64,000 nt of DNA, from assembly GCA_002355495.1 (NCBI GenBank), contig AP017424.1, positions 4,963,501 to 5,027,500 of the forward strand. Direction: 5' to 3'. Within the stretch, counting starts at the first letter, position 1. Every line of letters begins with the position of its first letter. Position numbers and translations under genes: made by a program. The DNA is from Streptomyces laurentii. GTDB taxonomy: Bacteria; Actinomycetota; Actinomycetes; Streptomycetales; Streptomycetaceae. The notes under the pieces were generated by a model, which saw only the letters and a program-made list of their open reading frames with translations, did no database searches and was not told the origin of the DNA. This document shows, piece by piece, positions 18,380 through 27,308 of the stretch.

Positions 18380-19164
18380 ACCTTCTCCGGTTCGGGCTGC
18401 TGGAGGGCCAAGGCCGGGGCCGGGGCCGGGGTGGTGGTCGGGGACGGGGAGGAGGCGGGTGCCGGAACGGACGCCGGGGCCGTCGCCGACGGCCCGCCCC
18501 GGACGGTGTCGCGCGCCTTCCGCCTCGGCCGGACGAGCAGCCCGAGGCCGCCGAGCAGTCCGCCCGCGCACGCCCCGACCAGCGCCGCGAGCCGCGCCGA
18601 CGGCGACACCGGCGAGACCGGCTTCGTCGCCCGCGCGAACTCGACGACCTTCACTCCCGTGTCGGCGGCCGCGTGCGCGCTGTCGAGGACCAGCGACCGG
18701 GCCACCCCGTCCGCCATCGCCACCGCCTTCGCCGGCTTCGACGACCGCGCGGTGATCGAGATCATCGGCGCGTCCGGCGAGGTCGCCGCCTGGACACTGG
18801 AGCGCAGCGTCCCGGCCGAGACCCCCGCCCACAGCTGCGCGTCACCGCTCACCGCGAGGTCCGTGGCCACCCGCCCGTACGCCTGGGCGAAGCCGAGCGC
18901 CGCCGCCGGATCAGTCTTCTCGCCCGGCACGACGACGACGTAGCTGGTCGCCGCGTACTGCGGGGTCTTCACGACGCCGTAGCCGCCGCCGGCCGCCGCG
19001 CCCGCCAGGACGGCGGCGGGCAGCACCATCCAGCGGGCGAGGGAGAGCGTACGGGTCCTGGGCGTGCTGGGCGTGCTGGTCGTGGTGCTCGTGGTGCTCG
19101 TGGTGCTCGTGGTGCTCGTGGTGCTCGTGCGGGGAGTACTCGGCGTACCGGGCGTACTGCTCAT
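18376..19164 (-). CDS. Wzz-like polysaccharide co-polymerase (chain length)
   Basis: Membrane protein of the Wzz/CapA type controlling polymer chain length. After an N-terminal Ser/Thr-rich tract of about 36 residues comes a helix (WMVLPAAVLAGAAAGGGYGV), an external region starting with the typical TPQYAATSYVVV, and a second helix near residue 210 (LAALVGACAGGLLGGLGLLV) preceded by PVSPSARL, the proline-rich Wzz motif. The tail is Ala/Pro/Ser-rich. The N-terminal tract is encoded by a 9-base tandem repeat. There is no Tyr-kinase domain. 15 bases separate it from the glycosyltransferase upstream. Confidence 0.82.
   Translation of the reverse strand: MSSTPGTPSTPRTSTTSTTSTTSTTSTTTSTPSTPRTRTLSLARWMVLPAAVLAGAAAGGGYGVVKTPQYAATSYVVVVPGEKTDPAAALGFAQAYGRVATDLAVSGDAQLWAGVSAGTLRSSVQAATSPDAPMISITARSSKPAKAVAMADGVARSLVLDSAHAAADTGVKVVEFARATKPVSPVSPSARLAALVGACAGGLLGGLGLLVRPRRKARDTVRGGPSATAPASVPAPASSPSPTTTPAPAPALALQQPEPEKV
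19082..19126 (-). repeat. Five 9-base tandem repeats inside the Wzz-like gene
   Basis: GTGGTGCTC occurs five times in a row (plus-strand reading), encoding a Ser-Thr-Thr repeat near the N-terminus. Unit length is a multiple of three, so slippage changes tract length but not frame. Confidence 0.85.
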
Positions 19165-19179
19165 GGATCTGCTCTCGCT

Positions 19180-20352
19180 TCACGGAAGGGCCGGGCCGTG
19201 CGCGGCCCGCTGGTAGAGGGACAGCAACTGCTCCGCGCTGTGCGCGATGTCGTAGCGGTGGACCGCCTCGGGCGGCGCCGGCCGCTCGGACCGGCCGGCC
19301 GCCCGCTGTCGGGCGAAGTCCTTGACCGCGGCGGTGAGTTCGGCCACGGACGAGCCGACACGCCGGGCCGCCGGTACCGCGTCCGGCGGCAGGTCGTCGA
19401 GCGCCGGGCAGGCCGCGTACCGGACCGGCAGCCCCGCCGCCAGCGCCTCGACGACCGCGAGCCCGAACGCCTCGTCGGGGGAGGCCGACACGAACAGGTC
19501 CATCGCTGCCAGCAGCGACGGCAGATCGGGCCTCCGGTCCGCGCCGCGCTCGGGCGGATCCGGTACTGCGCCGGTCAGGAGCACCCGCCCGGCCGCCCCG
19601 CACTCCGCGGCGATCCGCAGCAGCTCGGTCCGCCGCTCGCCCTCGCCGACGAGCAGCAGCCGGGCCTCCGGGACCGCCGCCACCGCCCGTACGAGCCGGT
19701 CGAACCGCTTCCCGGCCACCAGCCGTCCCACCCCGCCGACCACGAACGCGTCCACGGGCAGCCCGAGCAGCGACCGTGCCCGGGCCCGCGCGAGCGGGTC
19801 GAAGGCGAAGCGGGCCGCCTCGATGCCGTTCGGGACGACCCGGATCCGGGAGGGCGCCACGCCCCAGTCCGCGAGCCGCCGGGCCACGCTCGGCGAGACG
19901 GCGACGGTGGAGGTGCCGAGCCGCTCCGTCGCCAGGTACAGCGCCCGGGTCCCGGCGGACAGCGGCCGGCCCTCGATCTGGGCGTCGCCCAGCGAGTGCT
20001 CGGTCGCGACGACGGACCGCACCCCGGCGAGCCGGGCGGCCGGCCTGCCGTACACGCACGCCCGGTACAGATGGGTGTGCACGATGTCGTAACGGCCCTG
20101 CCGGATCAGCCGGGTGAGGCGGGGCAGCGCGCCGACGTCGCGGTTGCCGGTCATGCCGAGATGGGTGACGGGGGTGCCGTCCGCCTCGATGCCGTCGGCG
20201 ACCGGACCCGGGTTGGTGAGCGTCACCACCCGGCCCCGCACCGGCAAGTACCGGAGCAAAAGCCGGAGTTGCTGCTCGGCGCCGCCGACGCCGAGCCCGG
20301 TGATGACATGCAGGACCTTCAAGTCCCGGTGGGGGCGGGCTGTTTCACTCAT
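19180..20352 (-). CDS. GT4 family glycosyltransferase
   Basis: Cytoplasmic GT-B retaining transferase acting on the lipid-linked repeat unit. Motifs: VLHVITGLGVGGAEQQL at the N-terminus (nucleotide-sugar fold), DIVHTHLYRACVYGR, VVPNGIEAARF, VGGVGRLVAGKRFDRLVRA, and the C-terminal SPDEAFGLAVVEALAAGLPV (EX7E-type donor site). Length of 390 residues is normal. Its ATG overlaps the deacetylase stop by four bases, and the Wzz-like gene follows after 15 bases. Donor sugar cannot be told from sequence. Confidence 0.9.
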   Translation of the reverse strand: MSETARPHRDLKVLHVITGLGVGGAEQQLRLLLRYLPVRGRVVTLTNPGPVADGIEADGTPVTHLGMTGNRDVGALPRLTRLIRQGRYDIVHTHLYRACVYGRPAARLAGVRSVVATEHSLGDAQIEGRPLSAGTRALYLATERLGTSTVAVSPSVARRLADWGVAPSRIRVVPNGIEAARFAFDPLARARARSLLGLPVDAFVVGGVGRLVAGKRFDRLVRAVAAVPEARLLLVGEGERRTELLRIAAECGAAGRVLLTGAVPDPPERGADRRPDLPSLLAAMDLFVSASPDEAFGLAVVEALAAGLPVRYAACPALDDLPPDAVPAARRVGSSVAELTAAVKDFARQRAAGRSERPAPPEAVHRYDIAHSAEQLLSLYQRAAHGPALP

Positions 20353-21134
20353 GAGACGGTCACCCGCTCCGGCCCGCTCTGGACGGGCAGCGGGCCTGCG
20401 GGCCGACGCCGCCGCAGCGGGTGCAGCACCCGCTTCGCGGTGAGCCGCCAGGCCGTGTCCGCCTCGCCGACGTGCACCCGGGGCAGGGTGTAGGGGCCGC
20501 TCAGCGGGCCCGGGTCGATCGCGCAGGCGTAGCGGTATCCGGCTCGGCCGACGGCCCGGACGACGCGCGGGTCGACCGCCCCGTACGGGTAGCAGAACCC
20601 TTCCGCCGCCGTGCCGGTGATCTCCTCGATCAGCTCCCGGCTGTGCCGGATCTCGGCGTCGAGCGTGGCGTCGTCGGCGCGGGTGAGGTCCACATGGCGC
20701 AGGCCGTGCGAGCCGATCTCCATGCCGGCCGCCGCCGCCCGCCGGATGCCGTCCGCGTCGAGCAGCGGCTTGCGCGGGCCGAGAGGGTCCCAGGCGTTGT
20801 CGCCGCCGAGCCGCCCGGGCAGCACGTACACGGTCGCCGTGAAGCCGTACCGGTGCAGCAGCGGCACCGCCGCGTCCAGGAAGTCCGTGTACCCGTCGTC
20901 GAAGGTCAGTCCGACCATGCCGGCCGCCCGCGCCTCCGCGGTGGCCGCGAGCAGTTCCCGTACGGACACCCCGGTCAGGCCCCGGTCGGCCAGCCAGCGC
21001 AGCTGGCGGCCGAGGCGGGCGGGGGAGACGGTCACGCGGTACGGGTCATCGGACGGGTCCGCGACCGAGTGGTACATCGCGATCCACAGGGGCGGGGTCG
21101 GCAGCAGGCGGCGCAGCGCGGCGGGCGCGGGCAT
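20349..21134 (-). CDS. NodB-type polysaccharide deacetylase
   Basis: Metal-dependent de-N-acetylase of carbohydrate esterase family 4. Motif 1 LTFDDGYTDF and motif 2 EIGSHGLRHVDLTR give the Asp and two His metal ligands; FCYPYGAVDPRV is motif 3. No signal peptide is evident, so it may act on the cytosolic lipid-linked unit or be retained by an N-terminal amphipathic region. ATG 21134 has AAGGA six bases upstream, which decides the start. It begins 89 bases inside the 3' end of the flippase gene in another frame. Its presence implies an N-acetylated sugar in the polymer. Confidence 0.9.
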   Translation of the reverse strand: MPAPAALRRLLPTPPLWIAMYHSVADPSDDPYRVTVSPARLGRQLRWLADRGLTGVSVRELLAATAEARAAGMVGLTFDDGYTDFLDAAVPLLHRYGFTATVYVLPGRLGGDNAWDPLGPRKPLLDADGIRRAAAAGMEIGSHGLRHVDLTRADDATLDAEIRHSRELIEEITGTAAEGFCYPYGAVDPRVVRAVGRAGYRYACAIDPGPLSGPYTLPRVHVGEADTAWRLTAKRVLHPLRRRRPAGPLPVQSGPERVTVS

Positions 21135-22836
21135 GGGGGGTCCTTCGCGGAGAGGTACGGGCGGTACGGGATCCACGTGCGGCACGGGAGCGGGAACGGG
21201 GCGGGGACAGGGAACGGGGCTTGCGCGGGGACTCGGCACGGGAACGGGAACGGGGTCGGGGGAGCAGGGGGATGCCGGGGGCCGTGGCGGCGCACGCCAC
21301 GAACAGCAGGAACACGCCCGTGACCACCAGCGCCGCGACGGCGGTGGCGAGCAGGGGCGGGGTGACCGGCCGCGCGCACAGCCAGCCCGCGCCGGTCGCC
21401 CACGCCCCGGCGGTCGCGAGCCGCAACAGGCCCTCGCCGAGCCGCCGGACGTCGATCGGCACGGCCTGGCGGCGCGCCCCGCACAGCAGCATCACGGCGG
21501 TCACGGTGATCCCGAGCGCGTTGGCGCCCGCGATCCCGGCGGCACCCCACAGCTGCGCGCCCGCCGCCCCCGCGACGGCGGTGGCGGACAGCCCGCAGCC
21601 CATGGCGGCGGCCGGGTACCAGAGCGGGCGGGCGGCGGAGAAGTAGCAGCGGACCAGGGCGCCGACCATCGTCTGGCCGAGCAGCCCGAGCGTGTACACC
21701 CGCATGACCCCGGCCGTGGCGGCGGTGTCGGCGGCGTCGAACGCGCCGCGCTGGAAGAGGAGTTCCACGATCTGCGGTGCGGCGGCGATCACCGTCGACG
21801 CGCCGACGAGAACGGCGACCGCGGCGAGCAGCAGATCGCGCTCGACCCGGCGGCGGGCCGCCTCCGTGTCTCCGGCGGCGAGGGTGCGGGCCACCACCGG
21901 GAAACTGACCGTGCACAGTATCAGCGAGACGGTCATCGGCATCTGCGCGACCTTTTGCGCGTAGTTGAGATGCGAGATGGCGCCGGCGGGCAGTGGCGAG
22001 GCGAGGAAACGCTCGATCAGCGTCTGCGACTGACGCGTCAGCGCGAACACGACGACCGGCGCGATCATCCCCAGGGCCAGCAGTGTCCCGCCGTCGCCCG
22101 CCACCGGTCCGTCCGCCACGGGCCCGTCCGCCACGGGCCCGTCCGTCACCGGTCCGTCCGTCGCCGGGCGCGACGCCGAAGGAGTCGACCGCCCGCGCAA
22201 CTCCCGTACGAGAGAAGGGGCTTGGATCAGCACCATCAGCACCGCGCCGGCCGCGACCCCGGCCGCCGCCGCGCGCACCCCGAACGGCTCGCGCAGCACG
22301 AGGGTCGTGCCGATGATGCCCACGTTGTACGCCACGTAGATCGCGGCCGGCGCCAGGAACGAACCGTGCGCCCGCAGCGCCGCCGAGCAGTATCCGGCGA
22401 GCGCGAACGACAGCACGCACGTCGCCGTCAGGCGCGTGCAGTCCACCGCGAGCGCCGGGTCGGGCAGACCGGGCGCCAGCAGGTCCACCAGCTCCGGCGC
22501 GCCCGCCACGAGCAGCGCGGCGACGGCGGCGACCGTCACGACCAGCCGGGGCATCGTGTGCCGGACGAGGGCACGTACGGGGTCCGCGAGCGGCGTCTCG
22601 CCGGGCTCCGCCCCCGCGCCCCGGCGGGCCAGCGCCCGCGCGAACGCGGGCACCAGGATCAGCGCCATCGCGTCCTCGATCAGGAGCGTCGAGGCGAACT
22701 CCGGCACCGTCCACGCCACCAGGAACGCGTCCGTCTCCGCCCCGGCGCCGAAGTACCGGGCCAGGATCTGGTCCCGCAGGAGCCCCAGCACCGCGCCGAC
22801 GGCGGTGAGCGCCGCCGTCACGAACGCGGCCCGCAT
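21046..22836 (-). CDS. MurJ/MviN-type lipid flippase (Wzx role)
   Basis: MOP-superfamily exporter with 13-14 helices, probably flipping the undecaprenyl-linked repeat unit. Start MRAAFVTAALTAVGAVLGLLRDQILARYFGAG and the inner motif FALTRQSQTLIERFLAS are MurJ hallmarks. The loop at about 215-245 has a repeated TDGPV/ADGPV tract. After the last helix (~residue 500) a 90-residue Arg/Ser/Pro tail is encoded by GGGAACGGGG-rich DNA that overlaps the deacetylase gene by 89 bases; this tail may be a read-on product of low-complexity DNA. TGATG coupling with the small gene upstream. Since a housekeeping murJ is expected elsewhere, this is likely a dedicated copy. Confidence 0.88.
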   Translation of the reverse strand: MRAAFVTAALTAVGAVLGLLRDQILARYFGAGAETDAFLVAWTVPEFASTLLIEDAMALILVPAFARALARRGAGAEPGETPLADPVRALVRHTMPRLVVTVAAVAALLVAGAPELVDLLAPGLPDPALAVDCTRLTATCVLSFALAGYCSAALRAHGSFLAPAAIYVAYNVGIIGTTLVLREPFGVRAAAAGVAAGAVLMVLIQAPSLVRELRGRSTPSASRPATDGPVTDGPVADGPVADGPVAGDGGTLLALGMIAPVVVFALTRQSQTLIERFLASPLPAGAISHLNYAQKVAQMPMTVSLILCTVSFPVVARTLAAGDTEAARRRVERDLLLAAVAVLVGASTVIAAAPQIVELLFQRGAFDAADTAATAGVMRVYTLGLLGQTMVGALVRCYFSAARPLWYPAAAMGCGLSATAVAGAAGAQLWGAAGIAGANALGITVTAVMLLCGARRQAVPIDVRRLGEGLLRLATAGAWATGAGWLCARPVTPPLLATAVAALVVTGVFLLFVACAATAPGIPLLPRPRSRSRAESPRKPRSLSPPRSRSRAARGSRTARTSPRRTPHARARRAAPPAADPAPVDRDVPLGRGPVR

Positions 22837-23201
22837 CAGGAACCCCCGGGCGGCGCCCAGGCCGCCCCGCGCCGGGACGCCCCGCCCGCCTCGGGCTTCA
22901 CACCGGCCTCAGGTGTCTTCCCCGCCCCGGAATCCTTCGTGACCGTGGACATTCCGGGCCGTGCGTCGGTCGGTCCGCCCGGCCGCCACGGATCGGCGCC
23001 GGGCCCGCCCGGATCACCCGGCGTGAACGGCACCCACGCGTCCCCGGCCGGCGGCAGTCCGCACACCGCGTCCGTCTCGAAGACGGTCCAGGCCGCGGAG
23101 CCCGCCGCGGGAGCGTCCGCGTCGGCCGCGGACCGCCGTCCGGGCGTCGGCGCGGACGCGTCCGTCGGGGCCTGCGCGGCATCCGACCAGGGGTCAAGCA
23201 C
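22836..23201 (-). CDS. Hypothetical 121-residue protein of polysaccharide operon
   Basis: Hydrophilic Ala/Gly/Pro-rich protein without signal or membrane helix; includes WTVFETDAVCGLPPAGDAWVPF, with little else of distinctive sequence. GTG 23201 has GGAGG nine bases upstream, overlaps the ligase stop by eight bases, and its own stop overlaps the flippase start (TGATG). The tight coupling on both sides argues that it is translated. Not recognised; possibly a fast-evolving adaptor. Confidence 0.6.
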   Translation of the reverse strand: MLDPWSDAAQAPTDASAPTPGRRSAADADAPAAGSAAWTVFETDAVCGLPPAGDAWVPFTPGDPGGPGADPWRPGGPTDARPGMSTVTKDSGAGKTPEAGVKPEAGGASRRGAAWAPPGGS

Positions 23202-24609
23202 GGCGCACCTCCGTCAGTGACCACCAGGCCGCGAGCCCGAGGACGACCGACACGAGGACCGTCGAGGGCCCGCCGATGTCCGCGTAACAGAAGTCGACGA
23301 GCTGCCAGACGAGCAGCCCCGTCGCCACCAGCGCGCAGCCGGGGACAGGCCGTGCCCGGCTCCGCCCCCACCCCCGCCGGAGGGCGGCGGCCAGCAGCGC
23401 CGCCCAGCCGCCCGCGAGGGCGAGCAGCCCGATCAGTCCCTGCTCGCCGAGGACCAGCAGATACATGTTGTGCGGGGACAGCAGCGGCTGCCGTGTGAAG
23501 GCCGCGCCCGCGCCCGCCGTGTCGCTGCCGGAGGACAGGGCCAGTGAGGCGTGCGCGTCCCGGTAGGCGGGGAACTCCTTCAGGCCGACGCCGGTCAGCG
23601 GCTCCTCGCGCCACATGCGCCCGGCCGCCGCCCACAGCGTGTACCGGTCGGTCACCGACTGGTCGGGCGCCGCCGCGACCCGCGTGATGCTCGCGACCCG
23701 CTCCTCGACCATGGCCGAGCCGACCCCGAACCCGCCGACCAGGACGACCCCGAGCGCGGCCACGACCGCCGCCACCCGCGCCGCCCGCCGTACGCCCGCG
23801 AGCAGCAGCTGGATCCCGCAGGTCGCCACCGTCGCGATCCACGCGCCCCGGCTGAAGGACAGCACCAGCGGGACGCACAGCAGCACCGCGCACGCCACCG
23901 CCGCCGTCCGGGCCCGCCCGGGCCGGCCGCCGAGCGCGAGCCCGGTGGCGGCGACCAGGCCGTACGCCACCACGGTCGCCATGCCCATCACATCGGTCGC
24001 GCCGAAGGTGCCGACGGCCCGCACGTCCTCGCCCTGGTACGAGGCGCCGGTGCCGGTCGCGTACTGCGCGACCCCCACCGCGCCCTCGGCGAGCCCGAGC
24101 CCCACCAGCGCCCACGCCAGCACGGCGAAGTCCCGCCGGTCGCGGACCGACAGCAGGACCGCGGCCGGGACCAGCACGAAGATCTGGAGGTAGCGGGCGA
24201 CGCCGGGCAGGCTCGCGCCCGGGTCGTTCGAGGTGACGGCCGCCAGACACACGCCGAGCACCGGCAGGCCGAGCACCACGGCGGCCGTACGGGTCAGGGG
24301 CCGCGCCCCGCTCCGTACCGCCCGCACCAGGCAGACGAGGACCAGCAGCCCCGACGCGGCGTCGGCGACCGTGCCGGTGCCGCCCGTCCCGCCCTGCGAC
24401 CCGGCCCCGCCGCCGCCCGGCACGAGGAGCAGGGCGATCACGGCGAGGACCGGCGCGAGCCGTACGGCCCGGCGCGCCCCCTCCCGTACCCCGAAGCCCG
24501 CGTCCGCGTCCGCACCCGCTGTACCCGCCGCACCCGCGTCCGTGCCGGCACCCGTGCCGAGGCCCGCACCCGAGGCCACCACACCCGGGTCCACCGCCGC
24601 TGTCGTCAT
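23194..24609 (-). CDS. O-antigen ligase/polymerase (Wzy/WaaL-like)
   Basis: Polytopic membrane protein (about 10-12 helices) of the O-antigen ligase family; probably the polymerase that links repeat units outside the membrane. A variable Ala/Gly-rich N-terminus (~45 residues) precedes the helices. The large external loop near the C-terminal third carries DRYTLWAAAGRMWREEPLTGVGLKEFP and SPHNMYLLVLGEQGLIGL, the Wzy_C-type signature with Arg and His residues required for catalysis in this family. Starts three bases after the sugar transferase stop. Confidence 0.88.
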   Translation of the reverse strand: MTTAAVDPGVVASGAGLGTGAGTDAGAAGTAGADADAGFGVREGARRAVRLAPVLAVIALLLVPGGGGAGSQGGTGGTGTVADAASGLLVLVCLVRAVRSGARPLTRTAAVVLGLPVLGVCLAAVTSNDPGASLPGVARYLQIFVLVPAAVLLSVRDRRDFAVLAWALVGLGLAEGAVGVAQYATGTGASYQGEDVRAVGTFGATDVMGMATVVAYGLVAATGLALGGRPGRARTAAVACAVLLCVPLVLSFSRGAWIATVATCGIQLLLAGVRRAARVAAVVAALGVVLVGGFGVGSAMVEERVASITRVAAAPDQSVTDRYTLWAAAGRMWREEPLTGVGLKEFPAYRDAHASLALSSGSDTAGAGAAFTRQPLLSPHNMYLLVLGEQGLIGLLALAGGWAALLAAALRRGWGRSRARPVPGCALVATGLLVWQLVDFCYADIGGPSTVLVSVVLGLAAWWSLTEVRRA

Positions 24610-24612
24610 CGG

Positions 24613-26079
24613 TCAGCTTCCCGTCGGTCGCACGAGTTCGGCCGCCGTGCGCAGCAGGATGCACACGTCCTGCCAGAGCGACCAGTGGTCGATGTAGTGG
24701 TTGTCGAAGCGGCAGCGGTCCTCGATCGAGGTGTCGCCGCGCAGCCCGTGCACCTGGGCCAGCCCGGTCAGCCCCACCGGCATCCGGTGCCGGGCCGCGT
24801 ACCCCGCGTGCACCCGGCTGAACTGCGCGACGAAATGCGGGCGTTCGGGCCGCGGGCCGACCAGGCTCATGTCCCCGCGCAGCACGTTCCACAGCTGCGG
24901 CAGCTCGTCCAGCGAGGTCTTGCGCAGGAACTGCCCGGCCGCGCTCATCCGGCGGTCGTGGGCCACGCTCCAGCGGGTCGCCGCCTCCGTCTCGTCGGAC
25001 GGCCGCAGCGTACGGAACTTCAGCAGCGTGAACAGCCGGCCGTGCTGCCCCACCCGCTCCTGCCGGAACAGCACCCCGGGGCCGTCCGAGAGCCGCACCG
25101 CCAGCGCGCACAGCAGCAGCACCGGCAGCGCGAACGCCAGCGCGGGCCCGGCGAGCGCCACGTCGAGGGCCCGCTTGGCGGTGAGCCCGCGCCGTTCGGC
25201 CGCCGGCAGCAGCCGCCGGCAGCCGTACCCCCAGAGGTGGCCGTTCATCGCCCCGGCAGCCGTCGCGCCCGACGGAGTGCGGCCGACCCGCCAGGTGACG
25301 CAGCCGAAGTGCTGGAACAGCGTCAGCAGCCCCGCGTCGTCGGACAGGAACACGGCGTCGCGCACGGTGTTCTGGATGACCGCCCGGTGGATCTCCTCCG
25401 CCGAGGTCAGCACCGGCAGACCGCGCTCCCCGTCGGGTCCGGCGCCGTCGTGCCGGGTGCCGACGATCCCGACCGGCCGGATGCCGTACTCCGGGTGCTG
25501 CGCGAGCGCCGCCGCGAACCGGCGGGCCGCGCCCGGCGCGCCGACGACCAGCGCGGAGCGCGGCCGCTCCCGCGCCATCCGCCGCCGCCGCGCGTGCACG
25601 AGCCCGCGTGCCACGGTCACCACGAGGACGTGCGTGCCGTACGCGGCGCCGAGCCGGAGCGGGGCGATCGCCATCCCGGGGGCGTACGCGGCGACCGCCG
25701 CCGCCGTCCCGCACCAGGCGACCCCGGCGCGGGCCGCGAGCGCGGGCAGCTCGTCGAGGACCCCGCCGCGTGCACCCGCCGACGGCCGGTAGAGCCCGGC
25801 CCGGCCGTCGAGCAGCATGACGAAGGCGGCCACGAACAGCGGCACCTCCCAGCGCCGGTGCGCCGCCGACAGCACGGCCACCGCGAGCAGGACGGCGGCC
25901 GCGTCGGCCGCGACCAGGGGCGCGGCGGCGCGCCGCGGGCGCGCCGGGCGGCGCGGCGGCAGCACCGGCCGCCGGCCGGCGGCACCGCGCGGCGCGGCGA
26001 GGGCGGACCCGTACGGGAACCGGCCCGCAGCCGGCCGGGAGCCCGGAGAAGAAGGGATGCTGGTGCTTTCCGTCGTCAC
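24613..26079 (-). CDS. Polyprenyl-phosphate sugar-1-phosphate transferase (WbaP/WcaJ type)
   Basis: Initiating enzyme: transfers a sugar phosphate from a nucleotide sugar to undecaprenyl phosphate. The N-terminal half has four to five helices and a CoA-binding-like domain (SALVVGAPGAARRFAAAL); the C-terminal catalytic half shows a re-entrant helix (KRALDVALAGPALAFALPVLLL), FRQERVGQHGRLFTLLKFRT, KTSLDELPQLWNVLRGDMS, VGPRPERP and VGLTGLAQVHG. GTG 26079 overlaps the upstream stop (GTGA), giving 488 residues; the frame is open further upstream but inside the other gene. Typical of Wzx/Wzy pathways. Confidence 0.93.
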   Translation of the reverse strand: MTTESTSIPSSPGSRPAAGRFPYGSALAAPRGAAGRRPVLPPRRPARPRRAAAPLVAADAAAVLLAVAVLSAAHRRWEVPLFVAAFVMLLDGRAGLYRPSAGARGGVLDELPALAARAGVAWCGTAAAVAAYAPGMAIAPLRLGAAYGTHVLVVTVARGLVHARRRRMARERPRSALVVGAPGAARRFAAALAQHPEYGIRPVGIVGTRHDGAGPDGERGLPVLTSAEEIHRAVIQNTVRDAVFLSDDAGLLTLFQHFGCVTWRVGRTPSGATAAGAMNGHLWGYGCRRLLPAAERRGLTAKRALDVALAGPALAFALPVLLLCALAVRLSDGPGVLFRQERVGQHGRLFTLLKFRTLRPSDETEAATRWSVAHDRRMSAAGQFLRKTSLDELPQLWNVLRGDMSLVGPRPERPHFVAQFSRVHAGYAARHRMPVGLTGLAQVHGLRGDTSIEDRCRFDNHYIDHWSLWQDVCILLRTAAELVRPTGS

Positions 26080-27308
26080 TGCGCCATCGGCTCTCTGTGC
26101 TCCGTGCCCCGCACTCCGGCCAGTTCGCGGTAGAGCTCCGCGACGGCCGCGCCGGTGCGCCGCACATCGAATCTGCTGAGTACGTGCTCGCGGGCCTCCC
26201 GGCCCAGCGTCTGCCGCAGCGCGGGCCGGGCGAGCAGCCGGCCGAGCGCGGCGGCGAGCGCGGCCGGGTCGCCGGGCGGGACCAGACACGGCGCCGCGTG
26301 GCCGGGCGGCAGGCTCTCGCGCGCCCCGGCGACATCGCCGAGCACCACGGGCCGGCCGCAGGCCATCGCCTCCAGCGGCGCGAGCGCCATGCCCTCCCAA
26401 CGGGACGGCAGGACGACCAGGTCGGCGGCCCGGTACCAGGGCACGGGGTCGGCCACCGCGCCGGTGAACCGTACGGACGGCCCGGCGGCGGCCCGCAGCC
26501 GCGCCGCGTCCGGCCCGTCCCCGACCAGGACGAGCCGCGCGCCGGGCACCGCCGCGGTCACCGCGGGCCAGGCGGCGAGCAGCACGTCCTGCCCCTTCTG
26601 CCGGCACAGCCGCCCGACGCAGACGACGAGGGGTCCGCCGACGGTGTCCAGGGCGGCCGGGCCCTCGGGCGCGCCGGGAGTGAAGCGGCCGGTGTCCACC
26701 CCGTTGCGGATGACGGTCCAGGGCGCGCGGACGCCCGCCGCCTCGCCCGTACGGCGCTCGGCCTCGCTCACGCAGACCAGCCGCGCCGTCCACCGGGCGG
26801 CGGCCCAGCGTTCCCAGCCGCGGGCCAGCGCGGCGGTGACGCCGGTGACCGCCTCGAAGGACCAGGCGTGCGGCTGATGGACCGTCGGAATCCGTCCCCG
26901 CAGGGCGAGTCGGGCGCACAGGCCGGCCTTGGCGCTGTGCGCGTGGACCAGGGCGGGGGCGAGGGCACGGATCAGCCGGCCGAGCTCGCGGGTCTCGGCG
27001 ACCAGCCGCGGGCCGGGGTCGCGGCCGGCCCGCCAGGCGTACGTACGGACGCCCTCCGCCCGTACGGCGGCGGCGAGTTCGGTGCCGGGCGGGCAGGCCA
27101 CGGCGACCCGCAGGCCCGCCGCGCGCTGGGCGCGGACCAGGTCGGTGACGACCCGGGCGACCCCGCCGTCGCCGGGCTGGACGGCGTGCAGCACGTCCGT
27201 GCGCACCTCAGTCCCCGGCGTCCGCCCGCCAGGGCCCCCGGGCGTGCCGGACAGGGCGCCGGCGGAATCCCGGCCGGTGGTGGCGGATGTGGAAACGATC
27301 GGCCCCAT
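26076..27308 (-). CDS. GT4 glycosyltransferase, first gene of polysaccharide operon
   Basis: GT-B transferase: VLHAVQPGDGGVARVVTDLV, ALVHAHSAKAGLCARLA, VIRNGVDTGRFTPG, VVCVGRLCRQKGQDVLL, RWEGMALAPLEAMACGRPVV (EX7E). It resembles second-sugar transferases of capsule clusters. ATG 27308 has GGGGGA nine bases upstream; an internal GTG at 27206, close to the conserved VLHAVQP, is an alternative start and the intervening Gly/Pro/Thr stretch is unconserved. The operon runs from here to 17243 without gaps larger than 15 bases. Confidence 0.88.
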   Translation of the reverse strand: MGPIVSTSATTGRDSAGALSGTPGGPGGRTPGTEVRTDVLHAVQPGDGGVARVVTDLVRAQRAAGLRVAVACPPGTELAAAVRAEGVRTYAWRAGRDPGPRLVAETRELGRLIRALAPALVHAHSAKAGLCARLALRGRIPTVHQPHAWSFEAVTGVTAALARGWERWAAARWTARLVCVSEAERRTGEAAGVRAPWTVIRNGVDTGRFTPGAPEGPAALDTVGGPLVVCVGRLCRQKGQDVLLAAWPAVTAAVPGARLVLVGDGPDAARLRAAAGPSVRFTGAVADPVPWYRAADLVVLPSRWEGMALAPLEAMACGRPVVLGDVAGARESLPPGHAAPCLVPPGDPAALAAALGRLLARPALRQTLGREAREHVLSRFDVRRTGAAVAELYRELAGVRGTEHREPMAQ

